Source: Escarpia spicata (lineage: Eukaryota > Annelida > Polychaeta > Sabellida > Siboglinidae). From it: a stretch of DNA of 64,000 bases. Below are positions 40,501 through 50,532 of the stretch, piece after piece. Every line of letters begins with the position of its first letter. Positions within the stretch are counted from its first letter, which is position 1. Location: NCBI GenBank assembly GCA_963995525.1, contig OZ023211.1, forward strand, positions 54,227,689-54,291,688, read 5' to 3'. The position numbers and the translations under genes were made by a program. The notes under the pieces were generated by a model. That model worked only from the letters and a program-made list of their open reading frames with translations. It made no database searches and was not told the origin of the DNA.

Positions 40501-41961
40501 ACAAAAATTATTTAAAAATTAATTAAAATGTATAAATTACAATATAGTACCAGGATGTTAATTTAAAATAAACACAATACAGTATAATACTACTAAAACT
40601 ATTAATAAAATAGAATGCATAATATTAATATTTGAATGTATATATATTATATATATATATATAATTATATATTAATCAATAAAAATATATCAGTATCAAT
40701 CAATTAAAATAAACTGATTTAAAACATGATTTAAGTAACTTCATTTTAAGTTCTGTTACTCAAATTATGATGTGACAAGTAGTACATAATGTTGGTGTTT
40801 GGGAGAACACGGGCTGAGTTTTTTTTGGGTTTGTTTTTTACAAAAATATTGATTATGACAATAGTTCAATGCTGTTTACAAGTATGTACAGAAATCATCA
40901 TTAACAACAACTATCGAGGTAAATTGCCATGTCATTTGCAGCATGTTATGCACTTGAACAAATCAACTTCTTTTGTCTGTTTTCATGTACTATGATGGGA
41001 GGGATCGCTGGGGTCTCAACCTCCCATCTCCCACCTATTTTGGGACCAACTTCTCACTATAGCCGAGTGCCCGTCTTCCACCAATTGCACCTATTTTTTA
41101 GACCCAACCTGCCACCTCCCACCAAATTTTAGGACCACCCTCCTATTTCCATCCACCAACCCATGAGATATTATATGCTACCCAATCATCGTTTATTAGA
41201 GCACATACCTTCTTGTGCACTCTTGGCCCGCTGTATGATAGAAGACATCTCCTGGTTGAGAGATGCTACTTCGTTCTTCAACAACTGATTCTCCAATTCA
41301 AGAGACGACAACTGCTGCTGCTGCATGGTGGCGCCACTGTCCTCCTGGTTACTATGGTAACCACTCGATGAGTCATTGTTGACAATGCCATCATTTGTTG
41401 ACTGATCTGGTGTGCAATTTGGTTCAAAACCTACAACAAACATGCTGGGTAAGTGCAGGGTTCTAAATTAACTGAATAACACTAGCCCAAGAAAACCAAA
41501 GGATATGAATATTAAAAGTTAACTACCAGTTGTCAATTTTTCTCATAATGAATAAGTGTATAACCATCTTGATTGTGATAATCTCATATTCTCTAGATAT
41601 TTAAAAAGAAGCTGTGCCAAAAAAATACACTGGAGTTAGCAATCAAAGTTTATAATGTGTAAATTTATGTTATAGAACGGCGGCCATCTTTGACTGTTGC
41701 CACGGAAACGGGGGGTCTGGCAGAAATAAATTTCAATATATTTTATTCAATAAGACATACTCTACATATTGGGCACAAAACATTGCATTAATTGTGCATT
41801 AACAAAAATGTACTGTCTAGCTGCTATATCTCTGCTTAATATAATTGATCAATACATGGTTCACTAAAATCCACATACACACACATGCACGCACACACAG
41901 ACCCACACACACAGACACACGCACGCACACACGCACGCACACACACACGCAGGTTCACATG

Positions 41962-42048
<87 letters not shown>

Positions 42049-42829
42049 ATACACACACCATTTTTGTATGTTTATAATGGCTTGAAAAAAGAAAGATTAT
42101 TATAAAATGTGTGATTAGTCAGCCAGAATTGTCTGCTCAAATATGAATAAGGTGTCAATTATAACAAATAATGTATAAACACACCAGAACCATCGTCCAC
42201 AGCGTCGGTGTTTCCGTTATTCCCTGGTGGATCCGGTGTGCGACTACTCTTCCTTGAGGTTGTAGATGAAGCACTTGATTGTCTGGAATGTTTGCTTCCT
42301 GGCGGTGTTTGCAGCCTTTTTCTTCCCGCTGCTGGAGACTCATTTGTACTAGAACTGTTTAGGAACTCAAACAATTCAGCATCCATGTCCTTTTTGTTGC
42401 CATTTTTCGCTGTCACCGTCGGTGTGGCTGTCGCTGTTACCGGTGGCAATGCAGAGACAGGTTTACTGTTCAACTTTGCACGTCCTGTGGCAGATATGCG
42501 ATTCAAATTTGCCGGCACGCTACCCGAGTATGACATTGTCGTCTGCACCTGTGATGTCGGTGTCCAGTTTTGGGAAAATGTTGCTGACGACACTTTGCTT
42601 GCATCAGTAAATTGTGATTTATCTGTGTGCGTTACAATGGTAGGCACAAGCGACTGAGAGTTTAAGTCGTCATTCGTATTCAAAGCACTCGCTGCACTCT
42701 GGTCTACTTTATTGAGAAGTTCCTCGGCCTTTCCGGCCAGACCCGTCAACCACGACATTATGTATGGCTGTGCTTGTCTACTTTGAAACTTCCCTCTCGA
42801 TCAGAGACATAAGTCTATGTCTCGTTCTT
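22521..42829 (-). CDS. GOLGA5: Golgin-84 (golgin subfamily A member 5), complete
   Basis: Tail-anchored Golgi coiled-coil tether that acts in intra-Golgi retrograde transport and ribbon organisation. Fourteen coding exons: 42758-42185, 41430-41209, 39420-39201, 36042-35919, 35216-35120, 33406-33300, 32715-32548, 31049-30921, 30130-30032, 29573-29424, 24992-24917, 24395-24299, 23096-23033 and 22613-22521. They sum to 2220 bases, so 739 aa (human 731), with all phases matching. Visible: start [39 protein letters not shown]; the long coiled coil ([51 protein letters not shown]); then [20 protein letters not shown] and the C-terminal membrane anchor [19 protein letters not shown] 5' UTR acceptor is likely at 42830, with a non-coding exon ending near 43562 (donor GTGAGTAAG). 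Introns hold several transposons and two minisatellites built on this gene's own splice sites. Confidence 0.97.
25020..26280 (-). mobile_element. LINE 3'-tail remnant, split by a hAT-like insertion
   Basis: On the minus strand 26261-26093 encodes [16 protein letters not shown] and [10 protein letters not shown], the tail common to several LINE families (FSVxAPxxWNxLP then LKxxL). It resumes at 25132-25020 after the inserted element. The undisrupted paralogue is at 1495-1815. It lies in GOLGA5 intron 10. Confidence 0.75.
25126..26093. mobile_element. hAT-like non-autonomous transposon with 8-bp target duplication
   Basis: The element spans 25134-26085. The left end is CAGGGTTGGGGTCAATG and the reversed right end CAAGGTTGGGTTAAAT. 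Subterminal regions are rich in TAATTGTAATT motifs in both orientations. The flanking 8-mers caaaggac (25126-25133) and caagagac (26086-26093) are an imperfect duplication, and caagagac occurs once, undivided, at the homologous position 1647-1654. No transposase frame was seen in 952 bp. CAGGG-type ends and an 8-bp duplication are the hAT signature. Confidence 0.82.
26360..26965. mobile_element. Long-inverted-repeat (foldback-like) element
   Basis: The left arm includes tgacgtcactacaggtactg and ataatcttatctacaag, with gagttattgccatttgaa. The right arm holds the reverse complements of related text (gtgctacctgtggtgacatc, gtagataagattattatg, gttcaaaaggcaataactc). The arms are diverged. No ORF of note. 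It lies in GOLGA5 intron 10. Confidence 0.6.
27365..29424 (-). repeat. 32-bp minisatellite, about 64 copies, built on the GOLGA5 exon 10 donor
   Basis: Read on the minus strand, the unit is GTAGGACATGATG followed by TTAAGTGGAGAGACTTGAG. The array begins exactly at the end of exon 10, where the exon text CTGGAGAGACTTGAG is followed by the real donor GTAGGAC. Almost every unit therefore reproduces GAGAGACTTGAG|GTAGGA, a good 5' splice site. Units vary at a few positions, chiefly catgatg versus catggtg or acaatg. Using the second donor would add [10 protein letters not shown] and reach a stop, removing the membrane anchor. Confidence 0.95.
31040..31990 (-). repeat. 34-bp minisatellite, about 27 copies, built on the GOLGA5 exon 8 acceptor
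   Basis: On the minus strand the unit is GACCTGGTGCTGACAGG, TTGTGTGTGTTGGTG, then CAG or TAG. Exon 8 itself starts at 31049 with CTAG|GACCTGGAGAG. Each unit thus ends in a TGCAG, TGTAG or CATAG acceptor and restarts with the exon's first seven bases. The last unit is joined directly to the exon. The open plus-strand frame at 31397-31912 is a repeat artefact. Confidence 0.92.
33683..34625. mobile_element. Second TTAA-target DNA transposon (about 940 bp)
   Basis: The left end is ttaaCCCTGTGACCAGCCA and the reversed right end ttaaCCCTGCGACCGGCCA, an inverted repeat of about 15-17 bp within a TTAA duplication, as for piggyBac/Kolobok. A short plus-strand frame (33929-34120) has no recognised domain. 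The termini differ from those of the element at 10146-10868, so it is a separate family. It lies in GOLGA5 intron 5. Confidence 0.8.
36598..37053. repeat. (CATACATAGATA)n microsatellite, left part
   Basis: About 450 bp of ACATAGATACAT units in GOLGA5 intron 3. The short continuation at 38919-38948 shows the array was split by the transposon at 37054-38916. Confidence 0.95.
37052..38918 (-). mobile_element. 1.86-kb DNA transposon with TA duplication and decayed protein frame
   Basis: The left end CAGTCGCGCCTCATTATAAC and the reversed right end CAGTCACGCCTCGTTATAAC are near-identical inverted repeats flanked by TA, with a subterminal second pair (ttataacgggg motifs), as in pogo/Tigger-like Tc1-mariner elements. 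On the minus strand (38532-37526) lie frames in three phases: [20 protein letters not shown] with [11 protein letters not shown], then [20 protein letters not shown] and [20 protein letters not shown], then a lysine-rich tail. They look like one protein broken by frameshifts. I recognise the general style of an invertebrate transposon-borne protein but not its family; the protein is not an obvious DDE mariner transposase. Confidence 0.75.
38919..38950. repeat. (CATAGATA)n microsatellite, right remnant
   Basis: Short continuation of the array at 36598-37053 on the far side of the inserted transposon. Confidence 0.9.
39551..40238. mobile_element. Non-autonomous Tc1/mariner-type transposon (about 690 bp)
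   Basis: The left end TACCACAAGTTTCTGTGTAT and the reversed right end TACCGTAAGTTTCCATATAT form inverted repeats (then AATAYGC) with TA at the tips. The internal plus-strand frame 39684-40115 has no domain I recognise and may be a transposase relic or chance. It lies in GOLGA5 intron 2. Confidence 0.75.
40360..40760. other. AT-rich intronic stretch with TATA palindrome
   Basis: Over 80 per cent A+T by eye. Contains tatatattatatatatatat near 40641. No gene or element recognised. Confidence 0.5.
41600..41830. mobile_element. Fragment related to the TTAA element at 10146-10868
   Basis: The segment acggcggccatctttgact, ccacggaaacgggg, gtctggcagaaataaatttc and aatatattttattcaataag parallels 10705-10815 in order and spacing. 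Terminal repeats were not found here, so the copy is truncated. It lies in GOLGA5 intron 1. Confidence 0.6.
41875..42050. repeat. (CA)n microsatellite with central (TA)n
   Basis: Imperfect CACACG repeats, then (AT)8, then a long pure (AC)n, in GOLGA5 intron 1, about 135 bp beyond the exon 1 donor. Confidence 0.97.
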
Positions 42830-43559
42830 CTGGAAAATAAATAATAATTTAATGAAATATAAACATTTCTATGACATGTTATATAGTAAAGGAAGGATGC
42901 TAGAATGTGTTGTTAAACTGTATAATGTTAGTCTTCCAAGAGCTGTGCAGTGGCATTGTTGCATGAATTCAGAATCTCAGCCCCCTGTCGAGTAAACAGT
43001 GAGGCTACGTACTTAGAGAGGCATGATTATACATCATTAAAAATATTGGGACAGTGCAAATTTGGATATTATATTACTGTCTGACACTTTCCCTTTGGAT
43101 CTTGCATGTCTTACTAATTACGTAATGTTGTTTGCTTCCATGGTCATGGATAGGGAGACTAAAGTAAATAGGAACCGACTCACCGAGTCTCAGACTCAGT
43201 CCTGAATAATCCTAGGTAGCTAAGCCTAAGGCTAAGCTTAGTGGTTAATACTGCCATGTCTGGAACCTAGTCGTGGTGCTGTTCAAGACATCGCTAAAAC
43301 TGTGCAAAAGCAGGCGTTGCCCGTGGTTTGACATCAGACAGTTCACGAAAGAGCAAGACAGATGACCTGTCAACTGTCAGTGATACCGCAGCTCAGGCTC
43401 ATGATGGGTGATTGTTAGAAAAAAACTAACTAAACATTAACAAAATTAACTAAACATTAACAAAAATTCATTCCACTCTTCCGCAATTAAATTACATGGT
43501 ATTAGCAGTGGCATATTAACTTGCTTGAACTAATTTCTGCAACGCTGTCAGTCTTACTC

Positions 43560-43763
43560 ACACAGAAAACAAACACCAAGTACGACTCTACGACACCAAA
43601 ACAACTTTAATGGCGACGTGGACGTCACTTGTAGGCATGCGCAATACGTGAGCCTGGGTGACGGAGACTACTTCCACTACCACTTCCTGTCGTCTGTCAG
43701 AAACACGCTTTCTGTGCTTTCATCTACTAGTTTGTGTTTATGTGCGGCCGATTTACAGAAACA
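43560..43763. promoter_or_regulatory. Bidirectional promoter between GOLGA5 and DPH6
   Basis: GOLGA5 and DPH6 run divergently from here. Sites visible are a ggacgtcac CRE-like box near 43621, an NRF-1-like gcatgcgca near 43635 and an ETS-like cacttcctg near 43681, with no TATA box. A GOLGA5 non-coding first exon probably ends at about 43562, and the DPH6 ATG is at 43764. Transcription start points are inferred, not seen. Confidence 0.6.
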
Positions 43764-46700
43764 ATGCGTGTTGTAGCCTTAATTAGGTAAACATGGCTAA
43801 TGCAAAGAAGAATATAACGCTGTTTCTGGTGAATTTTTGTTAACCGTAATTTAGCACATGAAATGATGACACTACAGACACAGTGTAGACGTAGTCTGTA
43901 GACTAGTAGTACTACTACTAGTACTAGTAGTGTAGACACTGAGATTGAGACAGTGTAGTCTGTAGTGTAGACACTGTAATCTAGTATACTGGACCACTCG
44001 GTTTGTGCCTTACGCAAGCATAATATGCAGTTTTCACCAACAATTTTTGAAATCGTTTAGCAACGTATCAATATTATTAATCAGAACCACTTATTTCATC
44101 AATGACAATGGCATGCAAACGAAGCGTCAAATAAGTTGTTTTTAGTGAAATATTTACAATATTTGTAAGACGATAATCAATTCACGCGCCACACGGAAGC
44201 ACTCAGTTTCTGCCTCATCATGTTCAAAATCATCACTGTGCGACAAATCGCAATGCATTCACTGTATAAACTCCACGGACTGTTCGTTAACTTTCCTGTG
44301 GTGATTAGGGTGAATAGTTGCTTACAATTTCGTCCGATAAATTTTAATATTACGGTTGTTTACATCGCCGTCACCGATATGGTGCACTGTAGTCACGTGA
44401 TCTGCGTTCGCTATCAAAATATCTGTCAAAAACCTGTTTGCCTCGTTTTAATTTGAGACAAATAACTTTGTTGCAAGTTTGTAGACGTCCTTTGCTCATT
44501 GTGTCCGATATATCTGACTAAAGATGTATTTAATATGAGATCCAGCTATATAATCGTAATGAGGGCAGAAATCGAGTAGGTGACAATACTGTATATAGAC
44601 ACAGTGCGGACCCAGGGATTGCGGAGCACCTATGCAAATACTGAAGGGGTCTTCTTCTTCAGGTTATTGTGGAAACCCCGGCAGTTGAGGAATAACTCCA
44701 TAGTTGTTGTAGGGGTGTGCATGGGTTTAAACAAAGTTAAATCGTTTAAAATATAATTGAAAACAAGTTAGAAGGTTATAAAAAGATTAAAAAGTTAAAA
44801 GAAAATTGTTTTGCAGTTACATTATTCGTAACGGTTAGGAAGAATAATAATAAAGAATTGGAATGGTAATACTTCCGTATATCCAAGGATTATCCGAAAC
44901 CACATCACGGATCATGAAGAAATATGACATTGCAGCAGGGTGATTCGTCAATCTTTTCTTCGAAGATATTGTCATTGACCCTAATGAAGTCTGAGGACTG
45001 ACTAGCTGGAGTCGGCTATAGCCGGAGCCTGTTATCAGATACTGTCTACTAACTGGACCTTCTGGTCAATCAAGTAAATGGCATTGTTTTCTGAATGTCT
45101 GCTAATTAGGCTGTGTAATATTATGTAATTGAACTGTTTGAGACGTCTGGCCTTTGGGGAATTCACACCCTAAGGTGACATTTTGTTGATAGTTACCTTT
45201 GTAAATAGGGCAGAAGGTAAAAAAATCGATATAAATTTGAATGTAACAACAACTGGCTGTATTGAATATTCTTATAAAACACATTGGATTTTCTGGAAAA
45301 CTATTAGGAGTTCATATGTGCCACCTGATAATATTGTGCTGGATTACAAATTGTCCAACAGTGAAGTGCTGATTTTTCGGGTGCCTTACCAAGTTTGATG
45401 GCACCTTTGAAATGTGTATAAAACACAAACACGTGGAGGGATTACCAAAAATAAAATTGTAGAGTGCTTGTAACATTGGTGCCTATATGTTGGTTTCAAC
45501 ATTTTTCTCCAAAATTGCCATGTCTATTTGGGGTCATGACACAGACTTACTGTTTCGTTACATACGAAAAAGTGCTGATTTTTTTTTAAATGTTTTTTTA
45601 AAAAAAATTCACATTCTGACGTAAGTGCATTTGAGTAGGCAGGTTTTTAGGTGTGATTGTAGAAGGTGTTGACTGTAAAATGGTGGATTTCTAGATCATT
45701 TGAATAAGCGGAAGGATATTTGGCAATAATTTGCCTGTTTGACCCTTTGGCGGAGTAGTGCTTGCCGGCATTCATAAATATTGACGTGTGTCACACGTAC
45801 AGGCATTTTATGAGACCTAGAAATATATGATTTTGTCTAAACTCGACCATCCTGTCAGTGAGATGATGATAACAGCAGGTAATAAGTTTAAGTATTTTTA
45901 TTTGTCACATTTTCTTATAATCTTACAAAACGCTAACAATGGGAAAACTAACAATGTGCTGACCCCTGAAATAGTCTGGTTTCATCTTAAATAGTACTTA
46001 CACATTCATGGTAAAACCGCTTTACACAGCAACAATACACATGCGCCCTTTAAATACACAATAACCACCAGTCTGAATTGCCGCCGCCATGATTGCACGT
46101 TCCCTGAGACCCACAATCCCAACAGCCCTTCGGCCTCATATATCTGCGACCAATAACACTGTTCTCCAAAATGGCAAAGGCCAAGTTACAACATCATCCA
46201 TGATCGATTCATGACATGCAAACCCTGCAAACACTATCAATTTGCAACTCTTCAGTTTGTGAACACCCTGAGTGGGTCAGAGTGTAGTACATTGGTAGTA
46301 GTACTACCATCCCTGCCTTGAGACAATGTCATGATGTGTCACTTTTGGCAGCTTTGCATGCGGGCCCACCAACCAAAACACACTATCCCTGCCCACAAGC
46401 CGTTAAGTAACTACTGTTAGTTGTGCGAGACGCAGTGTCAGAGCTATACTTTGCGGGAAGTGGGATTGCATGGTGACATGTATTTGGAGTGAACAATCGA
46501 AAATGAGTTCACCTTGATTACCTAGGAATGTCTATGCGACTAATGCCTGCAAAACCATTGTAAACGCCTTAGTCATGTCACATGTCGATTATGGCAAGAC
46601 AGTGTAATATGGTCTGCCTGAGATGCCCCTTGCATATTGTACAGAATGCTGTTTGTATATCATGCCATGCTTTATATACTGTGCTATCTATTTGGATACT

Positions 46701-49700
46701 GCCCTATATAAGAACTCATCTTTACTAAATGAAAGTGTGTTTCCTTTCAGTGGTGGAAAGGACAGTTGCTATAACATGATGCAGTGTGTTGCTCATGGAC
46801 ACGAGATTGTAGCTCTGGCCAACCTTCGTCCAGTTGATGGCGGTCAGTAGAAGCTGTGTACAGTGGACACTTCCTATAAACAACATGTTGGAACCCGGTC
46901 AAACTACATCCTTATATCCAATGTCCATTCCATCCTTGGTTACTACATTAACAGTTCAGGCAAACAGGGATGTCAAATTTGTTTCTTTTATATTAAAATG
47001 GGTGTTCTTACATACATCAAATAGTAAGTGTCCTCTGTAGTTATGGTTACTGTTACTGAATAAAAAAAAATTATTGAAATAATTTTCTTGTTAAAATTAT
47101 CAGATAAAAATCTCACAAAGTCTGCTCATTCTAAAAGAGCCACATTTCATGAACTACTACTGAACTGCAGATTTTAAATGTATTATTTTGGCCAATAGTG
47201 GCAAGTGATATCTTTCGTTCTAACATTTACAGTGTATAATTTTATGGACACCACCCTGATTTAACATGAACTATTTCACGAAGGGAACAAGTACAAGGTC
47301 AAGCTACTGTAATGGTGACAATTGATTTAACAAGATTTCACAAGATTGCCACCCAGAGAATTAACTCTAGGTGGCAGGTGGACAAGGAAGCCCTTTGGCT
47401 TATCGAGAGTCCGACCCTTTTATCTATGTGTATCCCGCCCGTCTGAGGTATGTGTCGATTTTATTTTACACCCACACAATCAGCAGGTAATCTGTTCAAT
47501 TGCTTCCTTTCTTTTTTTCTCCTTTGGAACAAATGGGTGGCTGTAGAGTAGTAGATATCATTGTATACAGACTGACTGTATTGTTTAAAAAAATCCCACT
47601 ATGCCCTATAAACTAAAGTTGGTCTGTACACAGATGAGGTAGACAGCTACATGTACCAAACTGTTGGCCACCATGCCATCGAACTGTATGCCGATGCGAT
47701 GTCGCTTCCATTGTACCGGCGCATCATAAGTGGCTCCCCTATTGAACAAGGCAGCAACTACAGCGAGACTTGCAAGGATGAAGTGGAGGACCTTTATGAA
47801 CTGTTGAAGGAGGTCAAGGTGAGGGTCAACCAAAAGGTCATGGTCAATGTGGTATCTGAGGAGTAAAGGTCACTATGGTATCATAACTGTTAAAGTCTGT
47901 GTGTTATCCTAAATGTGACAACATTTATAGTTGTTAATCCAGGCAAATCTGTTGAGAAATGAATGTAGCTATTTTATGACAAAACTGCTTGTAATGAATA
48001 TAATCACTTTTTGTTACTTGTATTCCATGACATAAAACACAAAAACTTAATTAGTGTCACCAAACAACAAAACAAGAATTTGTCATAAAATCTGTTCTAA
48101 TTGATAACAGATGGCACAATTTTTCAGTTCATCCGCAATAATATCCATTGGGAAATTTGTTGCTCTGATTTCAGTCGGCCATTTGTGTTTACCATTTTAA
48201 ACTACCAGTGAGTCAAACTTCAGAAAAACGTTAGCAGTGGAAACATATATTGAAGTAAATGAAATATTTGCTGAAGCACATGTTCAAGTTCAACCCTGTT
48301 GTTGTTTAAGTTGAGCCGTCTGATTGTTTCAGAATTGTTCAAGTTGAGCCATCTGATTGTTTCAGAGTTGTTCATTTTGAGCCGTCTGATTATTTCAGAG
48401 TTGTTCAGGTTGAGCCGTGTGATTGTTTCATAGTTGTTCAGGTTGAGCCGTGTGATTGTTTCATAGTTGTTCAGGTTGAGCCGTCTGATTGTTTCATAGT
48501 TGTTCAGGTTGAGCCGTGTGATTGTTTCATAGTTGTTCAGGTTGAGCCGTCTGATTGTTTCATAGTTGTTCAGGTTGAGCCGTCTGATTGTTTCATAGTT
48601 GTTCAGGTTGAGCCGTCTGATTGTTTCATAGTTGTTCAGGTTGAGCCGTCTGATTGTTTCAGAGTTGTTCAGGTTGAGCCATGTGATTGTTTCAGAGTGG
48701 GACAGACATTGGTGCTGTGTCCGTGGGGGCCATACTGTCAGACTACCAGAGGGTGAGAGTGGAGAATGTGTGAGTTACCCACCCTGATTCTACAGGGCAC
48801 ATTCTTCTATGTATATGTTGCAGGCATTGACGATCACGACCCTCTAAACTTTACAGTTGTTTGTATTTTGTAGCAGTTCTATCATAACTAGTTTTTTTTT
48901 ATTGATGTTGATTAACATAATACTTGCATAACAATTGATAACTAGTTATTTTTTTAAGATAGGTTAACATAAGTTGTGCATTACATTTATTGATTAGCTT
49001 CTGTTAATTTTTTGTTAATTTGTATGTTTTACAAATTATTCTTGTTAAATACAGTTAACATTTGCGACACAGTAATTATCATTTTGATTCAGACATTGCA
49101 CAAAAATTACATGTATGCTAAACAGATTTTGCAGTGCTGTAAATGCTCTTATCAACACCCACAGTTGACCCACTTTAACTTACCTGTTACTGTTACAAAT
49201 GTGTTCTCCAGTTGCCTACGTCTTGGCCTCACTCCACTTGCGTACTTGTGGCGACGCGACCAACAGGAACTGCTCAACGAAATGATACAGTGCCATCTGG
49301 AGGCCTTTATTGTCAAAGTTGCTGCGCTTGGTGAGAGACCTTCACTTTGCTAGTCACAGAAACTGAACGTGACAACAGGCTTGGACTATGTTGCATTAAA
49401 TCAATAATTATATACTCTTTGTGCATATGTACCGGCTGAATTTTGGTCATATGTTTAAAAATTGTGCAGTTGTTTGTTCAATATTTCCTAGGCTGTTATG
49501 ACAGAAAAAACAATTGAAATGTAAGCTGTCCCAACAGTGTAAAGCAAAATGATATATGCACCAACCAAAATTATATACACCAGCATCCTATTTTGTTTGT
49601 TTATCTTTTATTGGCACTTTGTTCAAGGAATTGTTTATATAGTTATTATGTATGACACTATTATATCTTGCAGGCCTGAACCCAAAGAAGCATCTAGGAA

Positions 49701-50492
49701 GCTCCCTGAGTGAGATATTCCCACACATGGTTGACATGGTAGGTTTTAGAGAGCTCTCTAAGTGAGATATTCCCACACATGGTTGACATGGTAGGTGTTA
49801 GAGAGCTCTCTAAGTGAGATATTTCCACACATGGTTGACATGGTAGGTGTTAGAGAGCTCCCTAAGTGAGATATTCCTACACATGGTTGACATGACAGGT
49901 ATATGATCTTTCTGTGACATAACAGTTGACACCAGACATTTTCTGGTAATAACAAGGGGTGTTGATATAGATAATGTACTGTATTTGATCAGCTGTAGTG
50001 TTTGGTGGTTTCCACCAGTGGAGCCACCAGTGATATCTCTTGTGTATATAGTATTGTCATATCGTGATGTCATGTGTTGTGTATACTGTCGCCACATGAT
50101 ATCGTGTAATGTATACTATCATCACATTGTGATGTTACTTATATATACTATTATCACATCATGGATCATATGTTGTATACACTATCGTCACATTGTGATA
50201 TCTTGTGTTGTTCTGGTTTTGGTGATATTGCCATGCTGTTGTCTGAAAATATGTATCATGCCACTTTCTGCGTCCGTGTATGCATCTGAATAACCTGGAA
50301 AATGTGACATACACACACGCACGCACACGCACGCACACACACAGATATACACCACTCACACACACACGCACGCACTCACATGCACACACACACGCACACA
50401 TACACATGCACGCACACACATACACGCACACACATACACGCACACACATACACACACACACGCACACACACATACATACACACATGCACACA

Positions 50493-50532
<40 letters not shown>

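Noticed and set aside
44220..44456. 78-codon plus-strand ORF as an extra gene in DPH6 intron 1
   Set aside because: No domain, no splice support and composition like the surrounding intron.
46730..46760. ATGAAAGTG just upstream of DPH6 exon 2 as the start codon
   Set aside because: It is out of frame with SGGKDS. The exon at 43764-43786 (MRVVALI) matches the expected N-terminus and phase.
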